Source: Lunularia cruciata
Lineage: Eukaryota > Streptophyta > Marchantiopsida > Lunulariales > Lunulariaceae
Direction of reading: 5' to 3'
DNA length: 64,000 nucleotides
Assembly: GCA_948567375.1 (NCBI GenBank)
Contig: OX419759.1
Span: 2,147,303 to 2,211,302 of the forward strand
The notes beneath the pieces were generated by a model. That model worked only from the letters and a program-made list of their open reading frames with translations. It was not told where the DNA came from and made no database searches. Each line of letters begins with the position of its first letter. Position 1 is the stretch's first letter. The translations under genes were made by a program, and so were the position numbers. Shown in pieces: positions 49,905 through 62,492 of the stretch.

Positions 49905-50755
49905 TGTATAATTTTATATAACATTTTGATTAACAAAGCAAACATATAGATAGAGACGGATGGAAACTTTAGAGAAAAGTTGGATTCTCATTTCTTGATA
50001 ATGGGTGTTATTCAACACTTAGAGGATTGAGAGAAGAAATTAGAACTTCACTTTTCTACTATTTTTTTGCATTCAACCGCCAACAAGATGATTTATTAAA
50101 TCCAAGAGAATAAGCTTGTTATAGCTTGTTATCATAATCAGTAAAAGAGATTCATTATACATAGTCTTAAATCCAAATTGGCTTTGTATTCACTTGTTGA
50201 ATCCAACAATGTACTGTAATCAAGAAAGAAACTCATGTTATGAATCTTAAATCTTAGAGGTGTGTGCTTTAATATGCATGGTATGTACATGCAAGTATAG
50301 CCCCTTGCCAATATGCATGGTATACTTCAATGGATATAATGCTCTAGACTTGTGAATGTGAAGTCAATAATGTGAGAATAACAACCCACCATATGCTAGG
50401 GATTCTATACTTGGAAGAGATGCATGATCCATCCCTTTTGACAATAGAGCATGAGGATAAGATGATGCATAAGTGCATTGCACTAATTACAAAAATCCAA
50501 ATTCAAAAGTGAAAAATTTCCGCTTATCAAAATGCAAATTGAGGAGAGTTTATGAGTATATGCAAGATGCATTCGTTGAAAGTGAGATTTTAAGACCAAA
50601 GAATTGTAGGTTTGAAGTATGCCAATGTTTATGGCAAGATATTGCCATAAAGAACCAGTAATATTGATCTATGTAAGGATGTTTGGATATATAGTTCAAA
50701 TGCGGAGGAAAGTATAAATTCATGGCAATTTGAAGGTTTAGAACCTCAACTTTAT
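49905..50755. other. Intergenic, nothing supported
   Basis: Flank of the transposase relic; short open frames without a recognised domain. Confidence 0.3.
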
Positions 50756-50759
50756 AGAA

Positions 50760-51330
50760 GAATAAAAAGAGCAATGTGAGAGAAAGAGAGTTCAAAAGAT
50801 CAAATGAGTAGTAGCAAGGAGTGAGCTTTCAAAGGAAGATAACAAGGAAGTTTAGAGGAGAGTGGAAATTTGGAGGAGTGCAAGGAAGGCGTTCAAAGAG
50901 AATGAGATTTTGAAAAGTTATCAAGGATGTGAGCAAGAAAAAGCAACGGAAGAGTGATAATAGAAAGCAATCAATTGAAGAGTTTAACAAAAGCAAAAGA
51001 GAAGAAGCATCAAGGAGAATTTAACCAACAATCAAGATGAAAAGTAATTGAGTAGAAAAAAAAGCAAAATTTTAGGTGAAGGAAAAAAGATACAGAGATA
51101 GCAAGGGAGAGGGAGAACAAAGAGCAATCAATACCATAAGAAAGAGAAGAAACAAAAGAGAAGAAAAATCAAGGACAATAAGAGTAACACCAACCTATAA
51201 GAAGAAGATTGGAGAAGTTTGAGGAGGGTGAGAAGGAAAATTTGGGAAGAATGAGACCAAGGAAGAGGGAGAACAAGAGAGCAAAGGCAAATCCAAAAGA
51301 AAAAGAAGAAAGTGGAATTTGAAAGTTTTG
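50760..51330. repeat. Purine-rich (G+A) strand-biased tract
   Basis: The plus strand is dominated by A and G for about 570 bp (GAAGAA, GGAGAA and AAGCAA words), with scattered T and few C. No stable open frame on the plus strand. Could be part of a retroelement internal region or a simple-sequence expansion. Confidence 0.8.
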
Positions 51331-51339
51331 GAATGGAAA

Positions 51340-51960
51340 TTTCTTATTATGATCAAGTGGTTGAGGAGGAACACATGGAGGAAACCCAAGAGGGACTTTG
51401 GATCGTTAACTTTTACATCATTGCTACATATATGACCTCTGTCAAGTGTATGTGACCTTTGTCAAGATCATCATAGCCTACATGGGACAAATTTTCTTTT
51501 AATGAACATCATTGCATGGCCTAACCATGGTACCATGCATACCATGCATATTGCATGCATGTGCTACTTGGTATGCTAGGTATGTATGGCTGCTCTTAGT
51601 TATTTTAGTTTGGGCTTGCATAAAAGATTTTTAGTCTTTCATACCTTGGCTATATATCCATCTTCAGTTTTTATGCAAGCCTACCTTTGTAGTTTATTTG
51701 GACCATGCACGGACCAAGTTTAGAGAAAGACCAAAGACACTTAGGATAACAAACTTGGGTATCGTGCTTTTGATTGACATGACTAATCATATGATGAGAG
51801 TTAGCTTCAATGACTTAGTTGCTTTTTTTGTCATAGAAATATACACATCATTTATCATGCATCAAGTTCCATTATGATAAGACTCTCTTGAATGATTATT
51901 ATCATCCATTAGTTCCATTCAATCATTTATCATTGGTTTTTTTTAAATATTTTTTTAGAT
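51340..51960. other. Intergenic, nothing supported
   Basis: Contains CATGCAT-type words at 51525-51560; no gene. Confidence 0.3.
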
Positions 51961-51970
51961 TCCGCTATGT

Positions 51971-54650
51971 ATGATGTTTGTAACTAGTTGGGACAAGCAT
52001 ACTCATCCCAATGGATTTTGGGAGAGAGTGCACAAGCTTGATTTGGGAAGCTTTTTGTTTGCACATGGGGAGAATTGGGAAGAAGAAGACAATTCCTTAT
52101 TGATTGAGGATTTGTTCTTGATAAGAGACAAGACAAGTAGGAGATATTTAGCTAAGTAGTGTGCATATCCAAAAATTTGACCATTTTTCTAGATGATAAG
52201 TTCTATTCTCATCCTAGCTAGAAGGTCAAAGGTGGTACATGGGAATAATATATTGGTGGTGAAGACAAAGATATCATGATCTACTTTGTAGGATTATGAG
52301 TGGATAAAAATCATGTTCATGCTATTGAGTCTAAGGTAATTGTAGTACGTAGGTAGATTCACCATCCTTATGGTTGCCTCTTTAAGATGACACACTTAGG
52401 CTACTTTTTTGCACATCTCTTTGTGGAAGGAAGGTACATGGGTGAGGGTGAGGCAAGATTTGAAGGCATTGGAGTAGCCCAAGAAGAGATCTATATACAT
52501 CCCTCCATATAGGGAGAAGACTAGGAGGAAGAGCATGTAAAGAAGGGTGAGTGGGAGATTAGTGACTCACTACCTTATGATAACATTGTGTTTTCTTGTA
52601 TAGGACTTCTATCTACCATAATAAAAGATCATTTTGTGAAAATTCTTACTTTTACCTCAAGTACCCTAAGTTGAATTCATATCCATTTATGAATAGCTTA
52701 TGTATATTTAAACATACTTTGTTTGATCTTGCTATGGGTTTCTTTTTATATTGGAAAGGTTTATGTAGAAGACACCATCGACATCATCCCCATGTGGATT
52801 GTGGTATTGATGGTAGAGTATTGAGTCCCCATACTCCCCATGTTGACCTTGGCTTTAATGGTGGAGCAATGAGTCCTTGTATGAGTTCCCATACTGACAT
52901 TCTAGGGCATGTGGAAGTAGAGAGTGAGGATAGGAGATTATGGTGATAGGTTAGGGATGATCATGATCATACTCTTGGTGGAGTAGAGGAGGAGTTTCAT
53001 ACACTTGGCAGAGGATAGGGTATGATGAGGAGCTTGGTAGTTCTTGTAGTTTGGAACATATTAAAGTAGAGAAGTTGGTAGAGTTTGATAGGCTACTTGT
53101 AGAGAGGAAGATGTATTTTAGGAAAGGAGAGTACTAGAGCCCAAGGATTGGCAAAGTTAAATAGGAGAGTTAGAGAGGAGAAGGAGATGAGTTTTAGTAT
53201 TGAGGAAAGTACTAGAGTAGAGAGATTGGATGAGTTAGATAAGCTTTTGATAGATAGACAAATGATATGTCAATCAGATCCGATCAAAGAGCTATTTTAT
53301 AGCATAGCATTTAGAACTACTATGGAGAGAGTAGGGAGGACACATGGTGAGCTTGCAGGGACTAGGAGCACCTCTAAAGGAGGTGAGGATTGAGCTAAAG
53401 GTGGCTTACAAGGATGTAAGACCTTACTTCATGATGAGTATAGGAGATACCCCATAGAGTTAGCTATGCATATGGAGACTTAAACAGATCTAAAGAGTGT
53501 TAGTCATATGGGGACCCAAATTGTCACTCATAAGGAGACTCATACACCTAGTGCATGTGAGGAGGAAAGTGAGGAGAGTTGTACCCAAGCTATTGCTACT
53601 ACTAGACACATGGGAGTTCAAGAGACTTGTTTGGAGGTGATTCAAACTAGATTGACTTTGATTGGAGTGGCTAGGAGCCTTATGTGCAAAAAGGTGTTAT
53701 GAATATTATTTTATAAAGATTATGGGTTTTAGATGATTGTTCATCCCCACTTTGTTTTAGAAGAACTCTTGAGGAGTTTAGATTGCTTTAAGAGAGAAAG
53801 ATGAGTTTGAGAGAGGATATTTCTAGGCTTAGTGATTTGAGAGACAAGATTAGTTTATTGCAAGAATTCATCCCTCGTATCATTTATGCGAGAGATGCAA
53901 GAGAAAGATTCTAGGTTTGGATGTTGATTGTCTAATTGATATTAGGTGGACTAGACTTCCTCTTCCTTTGAGTAGTGTGGTTTTATGGTAAGGCATGGGT
54001 GGAGCTATTATAGAGCACGTAGTACTTTTTACTATATACCAAAACCCAAGGTTAGAGAGTTTGTGGATTACTGTGTGATACATTTTCAAGTTATAATACG
54101 GACAATTGGAGTGAGGAAGGAGGTATCGTAACTACTTAGTTCCATATGGGATGCTGGTATTTTACCAAATGGAGTACAAACTCAGGCACACTTCATGGGA
54201 TGCTTTGGTGAGATGGATGGATTTATTGTTGAGTATAGATGTTTCTTGGCTAGACCTTACAACACATTTACCTCATTGAGTCTATATGTTAGAGATATAT
54301 TGATAGTTGATAGTGTGACACTTCTCTATTTTACAAACCATCCTCATGGATCTATACGTCCTCTATTATTTTCTCTTGTGCATATACCTAGGATATCATA
54401 CAATTCCTTGTACATCCTTTAGATAGATTTACAAGAGACTCTTGCCAACTATTACATTTTTGGAGGAAGAATGGACATTGGGTAGGCTTAGAGATTATAG
54501 TGTTGAACCGTACAACAACTTTGCATTATGCTTTAATGATACACATGAGAGTACATAAATGTGCACATATAGTCGTTTCTTTATATGTTGCTACTTGTAT
54601 AAACACTTTGAGGATGCATTAGAGTGTCTTTCATATTGTACTTCATAGAC
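51971..54650 (+). pseudogene. Decayed ORF set of an unrecognised element, copy 2
   Basis: Homologue of 14367-16997 in the same orientation. Fragments: 51971-52159 (WDKHTHPNGFWERVH), about 52340-52470 (HHPYGCLFKMTHLGY and a FVEGRYMGEGEARFEG piece), 52596-52946 (histidine-rich, HTPHVDLGFNGG), 53148-53393 (charged, helical), and 54195-54422 (RPYNTFTSLSLYVRDILIVD). About 54480-54540 gives RLRDYSVEPYNNFALCFND. Many stops. No flanking repeats were recognised. Function unknown. Confidence 0.5.
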
Positions 54651-54654
54651 ACTC

Positions 54655-55795
54655 CTCTTTTGTATCATCATATCATTTGTGTGTGTATATATATACACAC
54701 AATTTGATGTTTTGATGTGTATATTGTTCTTGTCTTTGGTTAAAACATCTCATAAATCACATCTACTTGCTTGCATGGAACCATAAACTTATATCTCATC
54801 TTAGTAAACCCTAAACTTCTACATTTAGACTTCTAGTTTGCCTACTTCTAGATTTTAAGTGTCCTGAAGAGAATTACTTGTTTGATGTTCATGTCTCAAG
54901 CATATGCACTTATACACTAATCTACTAGTTAACTCTTCATAAAGGAAATATCAACTCACTTGTCCAAGCATGATTTACAAGAAAAAAGAGAAAACCACAA
55001 AGAAGTATAAGAAGTAGAAGAAACATAATTATCACTAATAGAGGGTTCAAAAAAGCATATCAATTTGCTTTTGATCTTCTTTTATACCATACCACAAAGA
55101 CCATGCATATCCCACCTACAGTTAGCCCATGCATATTGAGAATATAACTTTGAAGTGCATAGTTTAAATTACGTCGGCATGTAATTTATTGCAAGTTTTT
55201 CCTATTTGCATGTTCCTTTTAGTCTCATTCTTACACAAGACATGGGCAATAACCCAAAATCATCTATATTTATGCTTCTACACAAGTGAATAAAACAAAG
55301 ACAAACAAAAATTTAGCTTATAAGAACATGTGAAACATATTTTCATTTTAGGTTTCATAACATATATACACAAATAATCTATCTGATGTTTATCTAGAAT
55401 GTGCAGCATGATTATTATTTTAGTTTTCATCCTTGACTAAATTTGCAACATACAATGCACATTTTATATGAATGGGATTTATATGTAGAAATCATCACTA
55501 GCATCATTTCCAAGATCAAACATTAGAAACTTAGGATATGAAATTTAGCTACTATTGTGACAAGAAGGTTATTCTAAATCTTTCTTAGATAGTGTAGTAA
55601 TTATGCTCTTAACTTCCTTTGGAGTTTCCCTATTATGCTAATTCAAGAGTCATAGAGCAGAAGTATTTGAATTCTATATTTTACTCTTCAATGCAGAATT
55701 TATCTAGTTACATTTGATTCTATGTGATCCCAATATGTGCTTTTGCCTCAACTTTAATCTTATTTACTTCAACAAGATATCAATATTTTTCCATC
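54655..55795. other. Intergenic, AT-rich
   Basis: No supported gene or strong repeat. Confidence 0.35.
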
Positions 55796-55799
55796 TTTG

Positions 55800-56862
55800 C
55801 TATCATTTACATTTCTATTTTTAAAAATTTTCATCTTTCTTGAGCTTCCAATGTCTCACTAAACATAGTGAATGGAATACTATGGTTAGCCAAATCATAT
55901 GACAAGACTACATGGCTAGTTCCATCTTTGAATTCACCTTCAAGATTCTCCTCTTCTTTTGGGATCCATTCTCTCCTTCTTGTATCTCCTCTTCTACTCT
56001 TGCTTATTGTATGTCCGCCATTTCTATTTGTACTTTTGGGCTTTCTTTGATAGTTTTTCATATGTTATTCTTGTGCATCTCCTAGATGGAGTACCATTTG
56101 CATGCCTCATGAAACACTCATAGATAGAAAACTCATTGATGTAACATCCTTATGTATTGGTGGAATAGAGTTGGAATTTATAGGACTCTCTTCCTCCAAC
56201 CCATGGAAATTCTCTTGCCCCTTGGTATTAGGAACACTAAATAGAATTCCTTGTGACAAGGTAGATGCAAAAGATTCCTCTTCAAACTCTTGGATATTTG
56301 GGTGAGTTCTATTTCATTATCCCTTGCACCATCTTCAACGGCATGACCCTTATCTCTACCTCGTGAGCCTTGTCTCCAACACATGGTCTCAGGTGATATG
56401 AACCTTATCACCCATCCAAACACTTACTAGTCCTGGTAGAGATATATTTGCATGAATCCTAAATATTGAGTCCATCTTGTCAAAGTGAGAACACATGTGA
56501 TTCAATTTATCTTCTATGGTTCTGCATCCCTTCTCATGTTCTTTTTTGGTACGGCCTTCCCTTGTACTCTTGTTTCTTTAGTCCCAAAATTCCTTATATG
56601 ATTTCATGTACTTTGCACACTTTTTGTTTAACTTGTCTCCATTCAATGATGGGGAAATTTTTTTCACATATCAAACAAAAAAATGACCATATAACTAAAA
56701 AGCAATATTTTCCTACACATGCTTCTTGCAATTGTCATCTCCATAAATTTGATTGAAATGCTTTTAGTTCTTCTAAATAATCCAAAATTTGAGTGTAGTG
56801 ATGTGGAATCATCCTAAATCCATCTTCTTCACCACCTTTCACTTTGTTCCCTACATTAGATC
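55800..56862 (-). pseudogene. Degenerate SANT/trihelix-like repeat gene, copy 2
   Basis: Related to 19680-20690 on the same strand. Minus-strand reading of 56640-56590 gives EWRQVKQKVCKVHEII, and about 56745-56860 gives FRMIPHHYTQILDYLEEL. ATTCAATTT.TC.TCTATGGTT and TCTCCATTCAATG-like DNA blocks are also shared. Broken by stops. The chromovirus starts at 56863, and similarity to copy 1 seems to resume after 62487 (GGAAGGAGT..AATGAAATCC), so the element was probably split by the retrotransposon. Confidence 0.45.
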
Positions 56863-57268
56863 TATAAAAGATTGAGACCGAGGAAAAGAATATGAGAATG
56901 GAAATTCACATTGGGACACTTGAATGTGGACAAACTCCGAATGTCTAGCATGAGCTTTGGCTTTGGTATTTATGGGTAGCATACAAGGTTCTTGAGAAGC
57001 TTCTCAAGAAACTTTCTTGAGTCGCTTTCTTAGAGTGCAAGCCAAGTTAATCGCCTTTTAGAATTCACCTACTTGGCATGCAAGCTAAGCTAGTTGGAAG
57101 AGCTTAGAAGCTTCCTTCAAGAAGCTACCTACTTGGGGTGCAAGTTAAGCTAGTCAAGAAGCTTCCCAAGAAGCTTCATACATACTTTTGGAATATTTTG
57201 GGCTAATTTGGATTATTCTCTACTTCGTTAGCCTTACTAACTATGTTGCAAAACTCCATATTGTTACA
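56863..57268 (-). repeat. 3' LTR of Ty3/gypsy chromovirus
   Basis: About 406 bp, aligned to 62079-62487 along its full length with roughly one difference per ten bases by eye. On the element's strand it begins TGTAACAATATGGAG; its far end is diverged (CTTTTATA instead of CTTTACA). The interior has repeated AAGCTTCTT palindromic words. Confidence 0.9.
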
Positions 57269-57296
57269 TATTCCCCATTGCTAGTTTGTGATGTCC

Positions 57297-60200
57297 TCAT
57301 TGCCATTGAAGCTTCAAACTCTTAGATGGCAGTTTGTGCATTCTGGAGGTGAGAAAGAGGTTCCCATGTAACATCATGAAGGGGATACCCTTTCCAAAGG
57401 ACCTTGTACTCCGTATGTTATCGGTGTCCTTGTTGAATGTAGTGATGTGCAAGGATACAATCAACTTTGTACTCCTCATGATCATTGATAGGGATGGGAG
57501 GAGGAGGAGGTTAGACACAAGAGGAAAAAGAAGATGGGTTAGGAACAAAGGGTTTCAACTTGGAAATGTGAAAGATAGGATGGATGCGCATATGATAAGG
57601 TAAGACAAGTTGATAAGCAACTTGAGAGATGATTTGGGTGAGACCAAAGTGTCTTATCTAATTAGGCGTGAGTTTACTAACTTGGGTATCAAGTGGGAGG
57701 GGTAGGTTACTAGAGGATATCATGACTTTATCACCGACTTCAAAGGTGAGATCACGACGATGGTGGTCCGCATATTGTTTCTGACAATTTTGAGCAACAA
57801 GGAGGTGAGATCTGGCTTGTTGGAGAGATCAAGATATGGTGGTCAAGGAGGTTGAATTATGAGGGACCTGAGATGGAGGAGGAACAAGAAGAGAATATGG
57901 AACAAGGGGATCTTGGCCAAAATTGAAAAAGAAAGGAGAAAATCCGGTGCTTGTTTATTTGGAATTATTGTAGGCAAATTTTGCAACTACAAGACATTCA
58001 TCCCAATTAGTATGGTGGACATTGAGGAAGGCATGCAACATATCCTCCAAGGTACAATTTTCACTTTCAGTGTGTCCATCAATTCAATTTTTCCATTAGT
58101 GTAAGGATGATAGGCCGTGGATAAAGCAAGCTTGGTGCCAAGTATTTGGAAGAGTGCTTGCCAAAACTTTGCGATGAATTGAGGATCACGCTCAGAGATG
58201 AGTACATGTGGCATCCCATGATGCTTGAAGACATTTTCAAAGTAGATTTGCACTAAGGTTAGAGCATCCATGGTATCAAAGGGTGGTGCCAAGTGGATTT
58301 GCTTACTAAGCTTATCCACAAACACCACAATTGTTGTGTGTCCTTGCTTTGTTTTGGGTAAGGATGTGATCAGATCCAAACTCATAAATTCCCATTGAGT
58401 GGATGGAATGTGGAGTGGTTGAAGGAGTCCACTCGGCCTTTGGTTGCTGGCCTTATTATGCTGGCAACTCTCACACAATTGGACAAACTCTCAAACACTC
58501 TTGTGTCATGTTGAGCCACCACCATCAGCATTGGAGGGTATCCAAGGTCTTGTCCACACCCATGTGACTAGCTATTGGTAAATCATGGGCATCTTGAAGG
58601 CACACAAGTCAAAGATCACCTTTGGCTAGAACATAGATCCAATCCTCATGGAATAGAAGGCCTTCCTTGAAGGAGAAGTTGTTGTATTCCTTGTCACATG
58701 TTGTAAAACAACCATGTACCATTTGGAAGAAGTGATCTTGTTGTAGAGCTGACCAAAACTTGGTTTGGACCTTGGAGTCGATTGACACCATTGTAATTAC
58801 TGCCGTGATGAGAAGAAAAGACTTCAAATCAGGTCGTCGTGATAGAGCATCAGAGATGACATGGAACCAACCTGGTTTGTACTCAAGTTTGATGTCAAAA
58901 AATTGGAGTTGTTCCTCCAATTGATGATGTTGACTCTTCATGTGTTCCAATTGTAAGGTCTGCAACAATGGTTTGTAATAAGTTTGCATGATCACTTGTT
59001 CTCCAAGAGATAATACCTCCATACCTTGGTGGCATATACCATTGCAAGTTGTTCTTGATCTCAAGCAGAGTAATTTCTTTTAGTTGTATTTAGTTGGTGA
59101 GACACAAAGGCAATGGGATGTAGTCCATATGGGAATTCTTATTGCAACATGACTCCAATTGCAAAGTTAGAAATATCAAAATCAACCACACAAGGTAGTT
59201 GAGGAGCATATGGTCGAAGAATGGGCCTTGAAGACACCATATATTTCAATTTCTGGAATGTTTCTTTGTGTTTGGTGGTCCACTAGAAGCTCAAGTTCTT
59301 CCCCAAGAGTTCAATCAATGGTACAACTACATGAGCATAATAATGGATGAACCGTTGATAAAAATTGGCCAATCCATTAAATGCCCATGTTTCTATAGCA
59401 TCCTTTGGAGTAGGCCAATTAGTAATGGCCTTGATTTTATCCTCTTCCATCTTCATTCCCTCCGATGAGATTTTGTGACCCAAGAAGATAACTTCCTTTT
59501 GCCAAAAGGTACACTTTGACTTCTTATAGTAAAATTTCCATTGTCATAGTTGTCTTAGAACTTCTTGCACATGATTCACATGTTTTGCCTCTATCTTGCT
59601 ATAGATTTAAATGTCATCCAAGAACACCATCACGTATAGATCCAGTAGTCCATCCAACATCCAATGCATATGATCCATGAAGACTACTAGAGCATTAGTG
59701 AGCCCAAAAGGTAGAACTCTCCACTCAAAATGCCCATACCTTGTGCAAAAGGGAGTCTTTTGCACATCCTCCCTATCAATGGGGATTTGCCATTAGCTGT
59801 AACAAAGATCTAACTTAGAAAAATGTTATGCTCCACTCAATTGATCGAGCAAGTCATCAATCCAAGGCAAGGGATATGCATTCTTCATTTTTTGCTTATT
59901 GAGCCCAATATAATCAAAATAGAAACAAAGTCCTCCATCCTTCTTTGGAACAAATAGTCCAGTGCTCCCCAAGGAGAGGTGCTATTTTGTATGAAGTCCT
60001 CCTCCAACAACTCTGTAAGTGTTGTTAGAAACCCCTCCAACTCCTTTGGTGAGAGCCAATAGATTGGTCTACTCACTAGAGTACTCTTGGCAATAACTAA
60101 ATTTTGAAAGACATACCACGATCGGAGGGTAATCCCTTTGGTAGATCATCTAGAAACACATCCGCAAACTCCTAAACTATTTGATTGACCATTGCTTGAT

Positions 60201-61884
60201 GAAGCTCTTGGCCCTCCTCAGATTGTCCTTGTGCAATCATTTTGATCCACACTGCAAAAATAGACTTATCTTCCTCTAAAGCTTGCTCTATGGTTGCTTT
60301 ACTAACAAACTTCCCATCTAGGGACTCATCTTTCTTCAAAGCTTGCTCCATGGTTGCTTTCCTGGTAAACTTCTCATCTTGGGATACATCTCCTTTCAAG
60401 GCTTGCTCTATAGCTATCTTCTCGATAAACTTCCCATCCCAAGACTGACTATTTTTAGGTGTCTTATTGAAAGGTGCAAAAAAACCTAATCGGAAATTCC
60501 TACCTTAGTGTTGAATTTGTTGTCAGGTCCAATCAAATTGAACCTTATGATGTTCAAGCCAAGGTAGTCCTAGAATGACATCTTAGTGTAGAAGTGCCAC
60601 TACAAACCTCATACATTCCAAATACTCCTTTCTAATCTTGAAGGTAACAAGATGCAAGGTACGGAGTGCAGAACCCTTTCTACCATCCGCCATCATCAAT
60701 CTACTTCCAATTACTAGCTTGATAGGAATACCCAATTCCTTTGCTACTTGCATAGATATGCAATTCTTTGAATTTCCAAAATCAACCAAAATCCTACAAC
60801 CCTAATTTGATATTGTACCTTGCAAGAGAAGCAAACTTGCATAGGTCAAGCCTTCAATCCCATGGGAACTAATCAAGCTCCAAGTAGATGGCTCAAAATC
60901 TCCTACTGGGATTCCTTATTTCCCTGATTGTTATGCTCCACAAACTCTATCTGGGTAACTTGTCAAGGTTGCCCATTCTTGAGTGGACATTCAGTGATAA
61001 AATGTCCTAATTAGCGACAATAAAAAAAACTACCATTTTGTCATTGTTTCTCTTTATCTGTAGTTCCAAGTGGAATCCATTGAATGGCATCAATCTCTAT
61101 TGGTGTTGGCTCCTCCACCCGTGTGTAGTGTATTGGTAGGTTCTATGGAGGTCGAGATTGAGACCAAGTTGTTGCAACCAAGGAATCAAAACGTTTGGCC
61201 AACCGCATGACTTCCTCCAAGTGTTGTGGCTCTTGCATAGTTACCTCTAATTTGGTTCTTGACTTCAAGACCCTCACAAATCAATCTAGAGCTTTACCTT
61301 CCAATATATCTGGAATTTTCATGATGGTGTTCTTGAATTGAGTGATGTAACTTCTTATAGAGCCAATCTATTTCAACTTTGCCAACCTATCCCATGCAGC
61401 TCGTGTGACATTTATAGCTTGAAATTGACAAATTATTGCACCCTTGAATTCTACCTATGTCAAGATTGGTGCAACAATTTGTTGTTTAGCTCGCTCCACT
61501 CGGAATCTCCACCCTAGCTTTACTACTCCATCCAATTGGCTAGAAGCCAAAAGAATATGTTTTTGCTTGTCTTGTAGATTGGTAGCTTTAAAATAACATT
61601 CACAATCAAACACAAAATTCTCCACTGCACCCAAGAGATTCTTGCCTTCAAATACCTTGGGTTTAGTGAATCAAATTTGATCTTCTTCTTCTTCAATTGG
61701 TACTTGTTCTATGTGCTCCAATCATTGAAGATCTTGTTCATCCAACAATCAAGTAAGGTGTTTGATTTGTTGTTGCATAGCAGAGATAACCTCGGGCATT
61801 GCCGTCATGGTTGCTACTCTATCACACTACCCCTAATCTATCTTTTTTAGTAACACTAGAAGTAACACGTCCATTGTTCTCCAT
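57297..61884 (-). pseudogene. gag-pol polyprotein of the chromovirus, broken
   Basis: The likely start is MENNGRVTSSVTKK at 61884. A zinc-knuckle remnant lies near 60985-61025 (YCR, stop, LGHFITECP; first Cys lost). The protease remnant is at 60583-60800 (VDFGNSKNCIS, the usual DxGxxx(N)FI region). RT starts near 60076 (LSPKELEGFLTTLTELLEED, then STSPWGA). The RT active-site FLDDI at 59610-59624 is followed by a stop. The connection is at 59283-59483 (INWPTP-type, AITNWPTPKD and GLANFYQRFI). RNase H ends in SDALSRRPD (58800-58880). Integrase has CESCQHNK, SLDLITSLPK, ISERDPQF and YHPYTNGKIEL. The chromodomain at 57315-57412 reads EYKVLWKGYPLHDVTWEPL. Closely related chromovirus pol order supports each assignment. 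Confidence 0.9.
60262..60452 (-). repeat. 60-bp in-frame tandem repeat inside pol
   Basis: Three units with exactly 60-base period, each GCTTG CTC.ATGG.T.CTT.. followed by AAACTT C.CATC. On the coding strand each unit gives a K.TMEQAL..D.S.D.KF-type 20-residue repeat. It lies between the protease and RT remnants. Confidence 0.92.
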
Positions 61885-62062
61885 AAGTTACAACCGGAAG
61901 CACCAAGGGTTCTTCAGATATGGTGATCATATGTAGAAAATCTTATCCAAAGCGTGAGGTGATGAATTATGTGAAACAATGCTTGGGTAATATTTGGACA
62001 CAAAAATCCCAATGGTTTGGTAGAAATGGATTTGGTGGTCCATAAATTCCATCCATCCCATT

Positions 62063-62077
62063 CCTGCTCTCATACTA
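62063..62077 (-). other. Primer-binding site of the chromovirus
   Basis: One base inside the 5' LTR, the element strand reads TAGTATGAGAGCAGG, which differs at two positions from the TGGTATCAGAGC.. site used by plant elements primed by initiator methionine tRNA. Confidence 0.8.
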
Positions 62078-62078
62078 A

Positions 62079-62487
62079 TGTAAAGACCGAGACCAAGGAA
62101 AGAAATAAGAGAGTGAAACTCACATTGGGACACTTGAATGTGGAAAAACTCCAAATGCCTAACATGAGCTTGGATCTGGTATTTATAGGTAGCATACAAG
62201 GTTCTTGAGAAGCTTCTAAAGAAGCTTCCTTGAGCCACTTTCTTAGAATGCAAGCCAAGTTAACCAAGAAGCTTCTCAAGAAGCTTCCTTCTAGAAGCCG
62301 CCTACTTGGCATCCAAGCTAAGCTAGTTGGAAAGTTTTAGAATCTACCTATTTGGGGTGCAAGTTAAGCTAGTCAGGAAGCTTCCCGAGAAGCTTCATAG
62401 ATACTTCTAGAATACTCTGGGCTAATTTGGCTTATTCTCTACTTTGTTAGCCTTACTAACTACATCGTTAAACTCCATATTGTTACA
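62079..62487 (-). repeat. 5' LTR of Ty3/gypsy chromovirus
   Basis: 409 bp, bounded by TG..CA (plus-strand TGTAAAGACCGAG to ATATTGTTACA). Contains a TATAAATA box candidate near 62180 on the element strand and repeated AAGCTTC words. Confidence 0.92.
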
Positions 62488-62492
62488 AGACC

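Larger units (their letters stand above)
56863..62487 (-). mobile_element. Ty3/gypsy chromovirus, complete but inactive
   Basis: An LTR retrotransposon of 5625 bp on the minus strand. The flanks AGATC (56858-56862) and AGACC (62488-62492) look like a 5-bp target duplication with one change. Order in the element's direction: 5' LTR, primer-binding site, gag, protease, RT, RNase H, integrase, chromodomain, polypurine tract (GGGGAATA at 57269-57276), 3' LTR. This order with an integrase-borne chromodomain defines chromoviruses. Every coding domain carries stops or frameshifts, so the copy cannot transpose by itself. LTR divergence implies an old insertion. Confidence 0.93.

Noticed and set aside
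61927-62253. 108-codon minus-strand frame near the chromovirus 5' end
   Set aside because: It runs from the LTR through the primer-binding site and leader, so it is not a protein gene.
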